From Tritrichomonas foetus (Eukaryota; Parabasalia; Tritrichomonadida; Tritrichomonadidae): 62,626 bases of DNA. The stretch covers positions 46,657 through 109,282 of the forward strand of contig MLAK01000551.1 in NCBI GenBank assembly GCA_001839685.1, read 5' to 3'. Position 1 is the first letter of the stretch. Each line of letters opens with the position of its first letter. The position numbers and the translations under genes were made by a program. The notes under the pieces were generated by a model. The model made no database searches, had not been told where the DNA came from, and saw only the letters and a program-made list of their open reading frames with translations. This document shows, one piece after another, positions 52,582-62,604 of this stretch.

Positions 52582-53988
52582 TTATAAAACGTCATGAGGT
52601 GGTTCAAGATTATCATGTTGGTCATGATCATGATTATGGCTCAAACTGGTTGAGCTGCTATTGTTTCGTTTGTTGCTATTTTCATGCAAATGTTCAAGTT
52701 GATTTGAGTGACTATGATCAGAATGTTGATACGAAGTGCTATTTGAATGGTCATGTAAATGGTCATGTGAATGACTGTGTGAATGATCATGTGAATGGCA
52801 ATCTAATGAATCTTCTTGGCCTGGAATGTTGAGGTGAGGGCACCCGATGCCATGACGATAAACCGGAGTCGTTACAAAACACCTTTTATCTTTTCCATAT
52901 GACGATGCATAAAAGCAAGAAGAATTATGGTCAACTTCATTTGGAAAATCTGACACAAACTCAATTTGAACGGTTGTTGAATAAACGCCAAAACTGATCA
53001 TTAAATTATGAACAGATTCGAGAACATTTTTGTTATTTTCGGGCGAATCAATAACAATATGAACAAGTGCAATATAACTCTTCTTTGAAAGCTCCCAAAC
53101 ATGAAGTTCATGGACGGCAACAATTGTTGGAAGCCTATTTAATGCTTCCCTTACTTCGCTGAGTTTTACATCAGGTGGCACTGATTCAATAACAATTTTG
53201 GCTGTTTTCTTCAATAACGGAATAGCACCAAAACATAAAATGCATACAATGAGAAGGGAAATAACTGGGTCAACATAATATTTATATTTCCAATCGGTGA
53301 AGTTAATCACACATGCAGAAATCATCACTCCAATTGATCCGAAAAAGTCACCCATGACGTGTAAGAAAACGCCTTTTAAGTTATCGGAATGGCCATGGTC
53401 GTGGAAAACGAACATTCCAATAAGGTTTGTAACAAGTCCAACTGCACCTACGACAATAAAAAGAACCGGCTGATCAATTTTCGGTACATCAACAAATCTT
53501 TCAATTGCGTCACAGAAAATGGTTAAACAAACTGCCAGCAAAAATGTGGCATTACAAAGAGCACCGACAACTTCTGTTCGTGACCAACCAAACGACATAT
53601 CGTCTGATGGCGGTCTTTCAGATAAATTGTGCGCAATTAAGCCGATAACTAAAGAAGCCTCGTCTGAAAGCATATGAAAAGCATCGGACTGAAGTGACAA
53701 TGATTTCGTAACAAACCCGGATATCAACTCGACAAGGAAAATAATTGCATTCAAAACAATCATCGTAATTAACCGCCATCTTGCTTTTGGTATGTGCGAA
53801 TGATCGTGGTCGTGGCCGTGATCGTGCCCGTGATGATGGTGGTGATCGTGATCGTGCTCCTGACCTTCTTGCTTTTCGTGTAAATATTGAATGAATTCCT
53901 GGCAATTGTTTGGGTTTAATAATCTCGAGAAATCTGGAGATTTGAAGTCCTCCTTGGCGTCTGCGTTTAATGGTTCTTTATGACTCAT
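52582..53988 (-). CDS. CDF/ZnT-family zinc transporter
   Basis: 468 aa from the ATG at 53986-53988; an upstream TTG nine codons earlier is ignored. Six transmembrane helices lie between about residues 70 and 270. The two metal-coordinating pairs of the transport site are intact: His105-Asp109 in FHMLSDEAS (TM2) and His210-Asp214 in HVMGDFFGS (TM5), the HxxxD-HxxxD type typical of Zn2+ exporters. A cytosolic ferredoxin-like domain follows (ESVPPDVKLSEVREAL..VHELHVWELS). Unusually, His-rich tracts sit at the N-terminus (about 45-65) and in the C-terminal tail (about 395-468), while the TM4-TM5 loop, the common His-rich site, has only HDHGH. It exports Zn2+ from the cytosol by H+ exchange; membrane location is not shown. 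Confidence 0.95.
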   Translation of the reverse strand: MSHKEPLNADAKEDFKSPDFSRLLNPNNCQEFIQYLHEKQEGQEHDHDHHHHHGHDHGHDHDHSHIPKARWRLITMIVLNAIIFLVELISGFVTKSLSLQSDAFHMLSDEASLVIGLIAHNLSERPPSDDMSFGWSRTEVVGALCNATFLLAVCLTIFCDAIERFVDVPKIDQPVLFIVVGAVGLVTNLIGMFVFHDHGHSDNLKGVFLHVMGDFFGSIGVMISACVINFTDWKYKYYVDPVISLLIVCILCFGAIPLLKKTAKIVIESVPPDVKLSEVREALNRLPTIVAVHELHVWELSKKSYIALVHIVIDSPENNKNVLESVHNLMISFGVYSTTVQIEFVSDFPNEVDHNSSCFYASSYGKDKRCFVTTPVYRHGIGCPHLNIPGQEDSLDCHSHDHSHSHSHDHLHDHSNSTSYQHSDHSHSNQLEHLHENSNKRNNSSSTSLSHNHDHDQHDNLEPPHDVL

Positions 53989-54681
53989 TGTAAAAATATC
54001 TGGTGAAGTTTTCAATTGAATATTTATTATTTGATTGTCATTTTATTTTGTGAGTATAAATTATTCAATAGTTTATCGTACTATGGATAGAATTGGTTGA
54101 TAAATAATTGAAAAAATACAATGTGTAAGAAAAATTCATTGAATTATTTTCTATTCATGTGATTATCAGCGGTGCAGTTATGAAACTTTCATTATTCAAC
54201 CTATTTTTATTGTATTGTTGAAAAAAATTTTCACAAATGTGGAATCTGATTTGCAATCGAACCTAATATGTACATAACCGATTAACTAACAAAACTTATC
54301 TTTGGAAAAAAAGATAACGGTCAAACATTTCAACGCAATTGAAAATATTTTTTTATCGTCATCAGAAATCTTGATTTGGAGATTATTTTTGGTTGTTACA
54401 ATGCTATTTATAAAGTGTATTCCGAATATTGTCATATTTTGAAGATGATATTTCATGAGAAAATGAGAAATTTTATGATTTTACTTTATTGTTGATCGGA
54501 TATTATTGATCGATATCGATTCAATTACATTAAATTAAAATTTTTGGGCCAGTTGGAGATATTTTTTTATCGTTATCTGCGTAAATTGGATTTTCGAAAA
54601 TTGAGACGATATTTGGTTTTTATGTTGTTCATTCAAAATAATACGTTTACATTTAGGCCGAAATTCCCGAATTTCCTGAAA
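53989..54681. other. Intergenic between divergent genes
   Basis: AT-rich. TTCACCAGATATTTTTACA before the transporter ATG could contain its initiator. The bromodomain frame is open upstream from 54544 but begins there with TTG; no separate gene is seen. Confidence 0.5.
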
Positions 54682-55359
54682 ATGACGATTATTACCAAAG
54701 AAATCAGAGAAAAGTTCATTCATATTACCGATGAACTAATGGCATCAGTATTTGCTTCAATTTTTATCGATCCTGTGGATCCAGTTAAAGACGGCGTTCC
54801 TAATTATTTCACGATTATCAAAAACCCGCAATGCCTTTCAGTCATTCGCAAAAGACTAGAAGAAGATAAATACAGGTTCGGTTATGAATGGAAAAGAGAC
54901 GTTGAATTGGTTTTTTCGAACGCAATTTTATTTAATGGTGAAGATTCTTTAATTGGTGATTTCGCTAAACTTTTAACCGCTCAATTTGCAAGAATGATCA
55001 AAAGACTACCTGTTCAAACGCCCGGCGAATTTATGGTCAAAGTTAATAAGTATAATAGCATATTGAATAAATTAACAAAAACTCCTCCAAAAATCACTCA
55101 AAAATTACCTTACGGTGTGATTTCTAATCCACTTCCATCAAAAGAATTACAAAAACTATCAATCGCCGCCCTCTCTCTAACTTCACGAAATGATGTTTTT
55201 CAAATGATTCAAATTTTGAATGCCTTTGGAATGAATTTGAATGTGAACCAAACTGAGCTCTTCGTAAATTTAGAAAGTGTTCCACCTTTAGCGATTGCAA
55301 CTTTGCAAGCTTTTGTGAAAGAAAGGTATCAAGCACTTGGATTGACTTATCCAAAATGA
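54682..55359 (+). CDS. Single-bromodomain protein with NET-like tail
   Basis: 225 aa from ATG 54682; another in-frame ATG at 54622 is possible. The bromodomain covers about residues 14-110: DPVKDGVPNYFTIIKNPQCLSVIRKRLEE is the ZA-loop and helix A region, with VPNYF in place of the usual P-D-Y, and NAILFNGEDSLIGDFA carries Asn85 at the acetyl-lysine-binding position (Phe before it instead of Tyr). The C-terminal about 150-220 region (LPSKELQKLSIAALSL..DVFQMIQIL) resembles an extra-terminal NET domain of BET proteins. It probably reads acetylated histones in the nucleus. Trichomonads encode several short single-bromodomain proteins of this kind. Confidence 0.88.
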   Translation: MTIITKEIREKFIHITDELMASVFASIFIDPVDPVKDGVPNYFTIIKNPQCLSVIRKRLEEDKYRFGYEWKRDVELVFSNAILFNGEDSLIGDFAKLLTAQFARMIKRLPVQTPGEFMVKVNKYNSILNKLTKTPPKITQKLPYGVISNPLPSKELQKLSIAALSLTSRNDVFQMIQILNAFGMNLNVNQTELFVNLESVPPLAIATLQAFVKERYQALGLTYPK

Positions 55360-56457
55360 AAAATGTAATTTTTTTATCAAAATTTTGTGTGCTTGGAATT
55401 TGATTCATGAGTATGTTCAGATGGCTTCCAAAATGATCATCTTTTTATTTAGAAATATATTTTGTTATTATGATAAATCTTCTTTTTCTTGAATTGATTT
55501 CTTTTTTTTTTTTTCTTGTTTCTTTCATTTTTCTAGAATGAGATATGCCATGTATCTTGAGGATGATTGATGCCTCTCAAAACTCGAAATTGTGAATGAG
55601 AACAATGAATAAAGAGATTACGAATAAATAAAAGAAGAAGGAAAATGTTGAATTGCATCTTTAAGAAAGGTCATTTTTCTTGCGAATAACAAAGAATATA
55701 ATGCACACTATAACCACCATCACTACTACTACTATACATGCAAACTAAATTCCGCAATTGCACCTGGGTAAAGTTTGTTACCTTCTTTATCCGATTTTGT
55801 CCATTTTCTTCATTTGTTTAGGTGATGTCTCCTTTGTCAGTGCTACCAGTTTCACTTCCTTTATTATCACTTTCATTGATTCCATCATCACCGATATCAT
55901 CTATATTGATTTCTATCTTGGCATGTGGTGGCTTATTTTCGACTTTAAATTGTTTTGATTTTGAGATGAGATAGACAATCCAGAATTTTCTTTAAGATCC
56001 TTCCAATTATCACCCACATATGTTATAATTGGGCCTCGATCAATATATGTGAGATCAACTAAACTTTTCGGTCATAGATTTCATTATAAATCTTTTTATG
56101 ATCTTTATTTGGGTTCTCTGGTCTTTATCAGAGTTCTATGGTCTTTATCAGAGTTCTATGGTCTTTATCAGAGTTCTATGATCTTTATCAGAGTTCTATG
56201 ATCTTTATCAGAGTTCTATGATCTTTGTCAGAGTTCTATAATCTTTATCAGAGTTCTATGATCTGTTCGAACACACCAAAAACCGCCGTTCACACAAATT
56301 AGGTTGTTTCCGATTATTTTCTGCGAATTTCATGTTTTTAATATCATAAAACATGCAAACAAATGAAAATAAAGTATTGAATAACATCAAGCAAATAAAT
56401 TTATAATATAAAAAAACATTTATGATATCACGATAAACAAAATTATTTGGCGCAGGG
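55360..56457. other. Intergenic with 20-bp minisatellite
   Basis: No gene supported; a 66-codon plus-strand frame at 55758-55958 has no motifs. The tandem array at 56101-56260 is listed separately. Confidence 0.5.
56101..56260. repeat. 20-bp tandem repeat, 8 copies
   Basis: Eight head-to-tail copies of a unit close to RTCTTTATCAGAGTTCTATG. The first copy is diverged, and the others differ mainly at the first base (G in the first half, A in the second), so the array shows a left-to-right change of variant. The unit is not a multiple of three and there is no gene, so it is a non-coding minisatellite downstream of the Rab gene. Confidence 0.93.
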
Positions 56458-57051
56458 CTAACAACACGTATTTTTCTTCTGCGGAGGAAGAGTAATGTCC
56501 ACGCTTGATCTTCTTCCTGCCGTTCCCCTCATTGTCATTTTCTGGGCAATATCGTAAAATATTTGATTTATGTTTTGGCCATTTAGAGCTGATGTTTCGT
56601 GGAAAATTCTAATATTACATTTGTTGCAGTATTCTTGAGCGTATTCTTTTTTGATGCATCGCAATTGTTCGAGATCGCATTTATTTCCGGCGAGGGCGAC
56701 GAGGACTTTCGCTGGTCCTTTTTCCTTCAATTCTTTCAGCCAATTATCGACGTCTTCGAATGAGTTCTTCGAGGTGATATCGTAGACGATTAGGCAGGCG
56801 TCAGCGTCGTGGAAATACATGGGCGCCATTGCGCGGTATCGCTCGGACCCTCCAGTGTCCCAGATCTGGAGTTTGACCTGAATACCGTTGACATTGATAG
56901 TTTGCGAGAGATAAGAAGCGCCGATTGTCGAGACTGTATCTGATTGGAAATTTTCGCGAATAAGACGAGTCACAATGGACGTCTTACCAACTGTTGTCGA
57001 GCCAAGCATGACTAATTTGACATCTTTGATTTCGGGCGAGTTAATAAGCAT
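56458..57051 (-). CDS. Rab-family small GTPase (Rab5/Rab21-like)
   Basis: 197 aa from the ATG at 57049-57051. G motifs are clear: P-loop GSTTVGKT (17-24), switch I Thr in TIGASY (42-47), WDTGGSERYRAM (64-75), NKCD (123-126) and ETSA (152-155). The C-terminus ends in CysCys for double geranylgeranylation. TIGASY and ERYRAMAPMYF are typical of the Rab5/21/22 group, so an endosomal role is likely. The usual WDTAGQE is WDTGGSE: Ser69 replaces the catalytic Gln, which in other GTPases slows hydrolysis and favours the GTP-bound state. Composition is GC-richer than surroundings, consistent with expression. Confidence 0.95.
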   Translation of the reverse strand: MLINSPEIKDVKLVMLGSTTVGKTSIVTRLIRENFQSDTVSTIGASYLSQTINVNGIQVKLQIWDTGGSERYRAMAPMYFHDADACLIVYDITSKNSFEDVDNWLKELKEKGPAKVLVALAGNKCDLEQLRCIKKEYAQEYCNKCNIRIFHETSALNGQNINQIFYDIAQKMTMRGTAGRRSSVDITLPPQKKNTCC

Positions 57052-57829
57052 GTGCAGGATTGAACGATGAAAAACAATTTCAATAAGTTTTTATGGAATG
57101 AAATACCAAAATAATTGAATATAAATATGATCATTCTCGATCTTTTTTTGAGCTGATATTTGGTTGACGTTCATGAAAGTCCAACTGTTTCCATAAACTT
57201 CAACAATAATGATTTTCAAACCTCCATTTAGATAGACCTTTTAGCATCATCTCCTATAAAATTTTCAAGTTGAAAATTTCAACTTATGAAGTCATTAGAA
57301 AGTCTAAAATACATTTAATTAACCATAAGGTTCAACTTGCGACGATCATTTTTCTCTCAAAACTCATAGATCATTAAACTTGATTAGGAAAAAGTTTAAA
57401 GTCATCAAGAAAAAGTTACTATCGATTTATGGTCAATTAATGTGAATTCTTTTATGGTTAATTTAGATCGTTATTGATCAAATCTGTTGGAAGAATAAAA
57501 GAGTATCACGGATTTGTTGACCCAGAAAAAGCGTAAACCAAAATTTTACATGTGTCAAATCAATCACTCAAATGAAAAAAAGTTATTTTCGACAAATGAT
57601 TAGTGAAATAATCAATATTAAAGAGCACATATGCTCAAGAATCATTGATGAAGTGCTCTCATTATCGCAGCATGATTATACATAACCATATCACTTTTAA
57701 AAAGTTAACATCAAACGATGAAAAATTTATTCAATTTTCACTTTTTAAAATAACTCATTGAATTCCTTCTCTGAATTAATGAAGTTGAACCTAATTATAA
57801 CACATTTTCATACATTCTTCAAACAAAAT
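57052..57829. other. Intergenic, no gene seen
   Basis: AT-rich. On the minus strand TTCATCGTTCAATCC lies about 20 nt before the Rab ATG and may contain its initiator. Nothing else seen. Confidence 0.5.
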
Positions 57830-58399
57830 TCAATCAAGTGATTCAGTCTCCATCAAAAATTCTTCAAACCCATCAAGTGAAATTTCATCACCAAAATTCA
57901 AATCCAAGTTTTGACTTCTCTTGCATGAATGTGCACCATTAAGTGAAGATGAACCACATGTAGTACCATTTATCTTTAAGTTTATCATCCTTCCACTGTT
58001 GAAACTGGTGAAATTAAATGAATTCAAAGAATTCTGTGAATTACATTTAATTTCTGATGCTGCATGATTTAAAACCGTCCATCTGTTTCTTAAATTGAAC
58101 TCTGATCGTCCTGGAAAGAGGTTTTTTATCGTTGCCCACCGATTTCCAATTGAATTCACAAATCTTCGAAGCTTTTCGTCTTCTTCTGCTGTCCAGGCGG
58201 CGTTTACGACGGTTGGTGTCAAATAATTTAACCATCTTTCACAGCATTGCTTTGGATTTCGCTTTGTCATATGTCGAGAAATAATATTCCATTTCTTTTC
58301 TCCATAAATTGAAACAAGCCTTCTTAATTCTTCGTCCTCTTCAGCCGTAAAAGCTTCACGAGTTCTTCGCTTTTCCTTCTCGGAAGAAACTTGTTTCAT
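57830..58399 (-). CDS. R2R3-type Myb DNA-binding protein
   Basis: 189 aa from the ATG at 58397-58399. Two Myb repeats begin almost at the N-terminus: R2 about residues 14-61 (REAFTAEEDEEL..KKWNIIS..QCCERWLNYL) and R3 about 66-112 (NAAWTAEEDEKL..NRWATIK..NLRNRWTVL). The first Trp of R2 is Phe, common in Mybs. The C-terminal half is Ser/Asn-rich and ends in an acidic DGFEEFLMETESLD, possibly an activation segment. Size and layout match the small trichomonad Mybs that bind core promoter elements. It is probably a nuclear transcription factor. Confidence 0.92.
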   Translation of the reverse strand: MKQVSSEKEKRRTREAFTAEEDEELRRLVSIYGEKKWNIISRHMTKRNPKQCCERWLNYLTPTVVNAAWTAEEDEKLRRFVNSIGNRWATIKNLFPGRSEFNLRNRWTVLNHAASEIKCNSQNSLNSFNFTSFNSGRMINLKINGTTCGSSSLNGAHSCKRSQNLDLNFGDEISLDGFEEFLMETESLD

Positions 58400-58409
58400 T
58401 TTTCAATGA
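58400..58409 (-). promoter_or_regulatory. Initiator-like motif of the R2R3 Myb gene
   Basis: On the minus strand TCATTGAAAAATG places the ATG 8 nt after the presumed +1 A. It is the closest match in the window to the known trichomonad initiator in both sequence and spacing. Confidence 0.5.
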
Positions 58410-59074
58410 GAAATTTTTCGATAAATTGAATGTTTCATAGAAATAATTCAGTAGAATTTAATACGATGGTATTCAATGCATTTTACAGTATTGTGTTTAT
58501 CTGTTTTGTTTTCTGAGAAGAAACTTCTCAAATAATTTTATTCAAAAAATAGAAGAATTGAAAATTGAATAATTCTTTTTTACATTTTACAACAAGAGAG
58601 AATAATAAAATTTTGATTAATCTCTCAAAGGATTTTTTATTATACTCAATTAATTATCAATATGAAAATCTTTCATTACTTAGCGACTAAATCTGGGTCC
58701 TTCATGAAATACTTTTTATTGATATAAATAAATTGAAAATCCTGAATTTCCCAAAGGTTCGTACATATTTAATAAAAAGGTATTAGATAGCTATATAGAA
58801 TCATATCTTGTGTATCCACAAGGAGGTTGTTCTACTGTTATAAATTGATCAATTTTGTGGCTTTAATGTCACTTTATCTCCTGTTTTTGAAATTCTCGAT
58901 ACTTTATTCAACACAAGAAATAATGAAATAGAAAATGAGAATACATATATGATTGAATTTTTTAATGTGACAAAGAAATTGGTGATGAAGGGAAACGAGC
59001 ATTTAACATAAGAAAACATTTTATAACACAAAATTAGGAAACATTAGATCATCTTTAAAGATACTATATTTAAT
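58410..59074. other. Intergenic, no gene seen
   Basis: AT-rich spacer. A 60-codon minus-strand frame at 58849-59031 lacks features. Confidence 0.5.
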
Positions 59075-62000
59075 TTAACAGGAACATCTTGCAAAAATCC
59101 TCATAATTAATGTTTTTTGTGGATCTCCCTTGGTCAATTTTGATTCTTTTTGGATTAATGTTTGATATATACTGGATCCAAGAAGAGCATTTTTTCCAGC
59201 ACCAATGCCAGACAATGTAGAAATTAATTCAAGATATTTTCCAAACATTATTTCGTCATTTGAATGTTCAGCAGCAGCAGTAACAATCTTTGTAAGTGCT
59301 TCTGAATCAGTGATAGCTTGTATAGATTCAGGACAAGATACAATTTTCAGTAACGTTTCAATCGCTTCATTCAAAATCACCTTTTCATTTGATTGGAAAA
59401 GTGGTCCAAAAATGTTTAATTGTTGAGCACACGCTGTTGCACATTTAGGATTAATTGTAACATTAGATAAAAATATTAATGGATAAGGTTGTAAAGCTTG
59501 GAATTTCATAGCTTGAATGAAAGTTGGCAAAACTTCCATACAAGCACTTGAAATCGGAATAGATGAGGAGAATGCAGCATAAACCATAAGTGCAAGTTTC
59601 TGAATCACAAAATTCTTGGATCCAATAAATGTCGCAATTTTCGTAATTACTCCTTTATCTTGTAAATATTTTGAACCATTAACAGTATTCACAATGGATC
59701 CACATAATCTCAATCCATTCACAGTTAATACATTCTCACTTGAAAAAGCGACATTAAAAAAAGAAATAACATCATCATTCAACAGTGAATCGATAGTTTC
59801 TTCACTTAAAATGACAAGACATGCTGCAGCAATTGATGCAATTTGATGAATTCGTGATTTTACAAGAGATATGAATATTGGTGTCAGATTTTGTAAAGAA
59901 TTATGCGTTCCTTTATAATTAATCAACGAATAACATAATTTCATTCCAAGTAAAACTGTTTGTGTTGAATTTGAACGTAAAACGGAGCCCAAATTTATAA
60001 CCACAATTTCTTTGTTCTTTTCAACAAATTCATAGAATTTCTTATATTGTACAATATGACAATATAATGCAATAAATCGTGGTAAAATATTATGTGGTAA
60101 AACTGTATTAATCTTTGGTAAAAGTGGAATTGATTGTCGAATATTTTCTTCGGTAATTTCAATATTTTTCATAATTAAAGCAAAAGATTGAAGTGCAACA
60201 GCATAAACTTGATCAGGTTTCTTTGCAGTAAAAACAGAAGCAACTTTCAAGAAAATATCTTGTTCCATTAAATTTTCATACAATTCTGGCATTTTTAATA
60301 GTAAACAAGAAATTATCAATGATGGCGTCAAAAGTTCATTAGGTGACTCTTCAGTACAATTTGCTAAAACATAAGGTACTATTGTTTTCAATGAATAAAC
60401 ATTATCATAAAAATGATTGTTTACAATATGGTACATTAAATTCGATGCTTCTACACGCAATGTAATAGTACTACTTTGTAAAAATGTGCCAATTTTACCT
60501 AAGTATCTTTGATTCAATTTAATTTTTGAAATTAAAGCTTGTGAAGTATGAATAAATGATAAAATTTCTTTGGTTTGAGTTGTTCCAAATTTCATGAAGA
60601 TTTCCATAACATTTCTCACACATTCTTCAGTCACTAAATTTTGGTAACGTGAAAGCCCTGTAAAAACAATGATGATTTCAGTCGCCATATTTGCTGAATT
60701 ACAGATTGAACATGTTTCAAGTAAAGATGTAATCAATTTTCCTGTTTGGACAAGCTGTCTAAGAACTGTTTGGTTTGTCAAATTCTTTATTATGAATTGT
60801 AATGAAGTGCTTGCCTGCTCAATATCAGTTAGTTTATTCAATATATCTAGTGAAGCTGATGATGCTTGTTCTTGAAGTTGCTGTTGCATTAGCTGATGTT
60901 CTTGTTGAATAGCTAATGGTTTTTCTATTTTTTTCTTGTTTAGGATTATATTGATTTCGATAAGCATTAACAATAGCCATATTAGCACCAGGATAAAATA
61001 ACTGACCTGATTCGAAAGCTACTATAATTTTTTCAAAGGTTGGTCTTTTATTTGGATCTTGATCCCAACAGAGTTTGATGAATTTACCTAAAACACCAGC
61101 CTGGTCATGTGGCATTATTGGTCTTGTGTGATTATTGACGACAGCCATAGCGATTTGAACATCTTTAAAACCACGGAAAGGAATATTATTAGTTAAAATT
61201 TCCCATAAAAGGATACCATAACTATATACATCAGATTTTTTGCCATATTTTTCATAATTTAATACTTCTGGTGCCATCCATTGTAAAGTTCCAGCACAAC
61301 CAGTCATCAATTCATCTGGATTATTTGGAAGTAAGCGACTCATTCCGAAATCGCACACTTTTGGATAGTCATCAGCATCCAATAAAATATTTAATGATTT
61401 TAAGTCACGATGTAAAAAGTCAAGTCGATGAATATACTCCATAGCATATGCAATACCAAGTGCAATAATAGTTCTTTTTGTGCCATCAAGACGAGCCTTA
61501 TTTGAGTGAATTCTATTGAAGAGACAGCCACCTGGCATATATTCTGTAATAATGTAATAAGGTGGAGTTAAACAAACACCGATAAAAGGTAAAACTGCAA
61601 AATGTTGAATTGTTCCAAATATTTCAACTTCCCTTAAAAACAAGTTAAAAGTTTGTTCATTAAATTCTTCATTATGTAGTATTTTAATAGCTACTACTTT
61701 CTTTGTTGATTTTTGAATTCCAATGTAAACATCAGCAAATCCACCTGCACCAATTTTCTTTTGTAGTTCGAAATCATTTTGGTCAACTTGCCATTTTTTT
61801 AAATTTTGCGTTCTTTGAAAAACTTCTTCTTGTGATAAAATTCTCACATTTTCTCCATTCATTTGATTCAGTTTTTCTTCATATGATTTTAAAAGTTCAT
61901 TTATTTTTTCTCTTTTTAATTCAAACATTTTTAATATTTCTGGCTGAAGTGCAATTCCAGATGTTACATATGTCTGGATAGTTTCAAGGATTTTTTTGTT

Positions 62001-62423
62001 ATCGGCAAAATCATCTGTCATGAATTGAGCTTGATCATCAACGAAAACGTTTTCATTTACAATTTTTAAAGAAACCACACTTTTATTAAAGTTTTCTTGA
62101 AAATTCACTAAATAATTGGCCACTGCATCGATTTCACTTTTTAATATTGTATCAAGGCTGTGACTTTGATCAAGTGTTTGAAAAAATTCAATCATGGCTT
62201 TCAAAGAGGCCACAAGATTACGAAGAACATTGGCATCATTTGGCGATGGTGCTACTTCAGGAAATTTCCTTGAAGTGATATCTGAATAAAAAGTTTTTAA
62301 TTGTGTGCAAAGAAAAGCAAGTTTTGCTTGATGGATGAATACATTCCGATAATTTTGAAAGAGTTCCATAATATCATATTGTATAGATTTTATCCACTGT
62401 GAGTAAGGTGTGAGCACTCCCAT
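59075..62423 (-). pseudogene. TKL-type kinase-ARM protein, split by one homopolymer frameshift
   Basis: The ATG at 62421-62423 opens a frame with an N-terminal helical domain (1-205), then a kinase with GAGGFADV (225-232), VAIKI (Lys247), HRDLKSLN, CDFGMSR, GTLQWMAPE, YSYGILLWEILT and CWDQDPNKRPTF, all catalytic residues intact. After NQYNPKQEKN the frame turns into low-complexity Ser/Thr sequence and stops at 60834. The overlapping frame continues the protein as KPLAIQQEHQLMQQQL and then about 580 residues of ARM-like helices to 59075. The break is at a T7 run, 60928-60934 (A7 on the coding strand). One base fewer gives a single 1115-codon protein with the architecture of the intact gene at 32.9-35.8 kb. 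As read, only the kinase half could be made, which might still be active. Confidence 0.87.
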
Positions 62424-62466
62424 GATGCCGAATATTAGTCAAATTTTTGGCAAATTTGCCTCTGTT

Positions 62467-62538
62467 TTCAATGGTTTATTTTGGATATTCAATGGTTTAT
62501 TTTAATTTTTCAGTAGTTTATTTTGGATATTCAATAGG
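62467..62538. repeat. Imperfect 21-bp tandem repeat, about 3.4 copies
   Basis: Units close to TTCAATGGTTTATTTTGGATA occur at about 62467, 62488, 62510 and, partially, 62530, just upstream of the kinase-ARM start and next to a hairpin. Confidence 0.7.
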
Positions 62539-62563
62539 TAATTTACCAGAACAGTAGAGTATA

Positions 62564-62604
62564 CAGTTGTGATTTTTTGCGCTTCGCTCAAAAAATCCCA
62601 ACTG
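62564..62604. repeat. Hairpin with 16-bp arms and GC-rich loop
   Basis: CAGTTGTGATTTTTTG (62564-62579) pairs with CAAAAAATCCCAACTG (62589-62604) at 15 of 16 positions around a 9-base loop CGCTTCGCT. The loop with its flanking base contains GCTTCGCTC, the complement of GAGCGAAGC, which is also present in the loop of the 40.3-kb foldback. It may be a small inverted-repeat element. Confidence 0.8.

Noticed and set aside
53618..53905. 95-codon Arg/Ser-rich minus-strand frame inside the zinc transporter
   Set aside because: It is an alternate-frame reading of the His/Asp-rich codons of the transporter.
55758..55958. 66-codon hydrophobic frame
   Set aside because: Hydrophobicity follows from T-rich DNA; no conserved pattern or initiator.
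60922..60940. Programmed -1 frameshift at A-AAA-AAT in the kinase-ARM gene
   Set aside because: A -1 slip leads straight into TAG; the ARM half needs a +1 shift, so the classic slippery-site mechanism does not work here.
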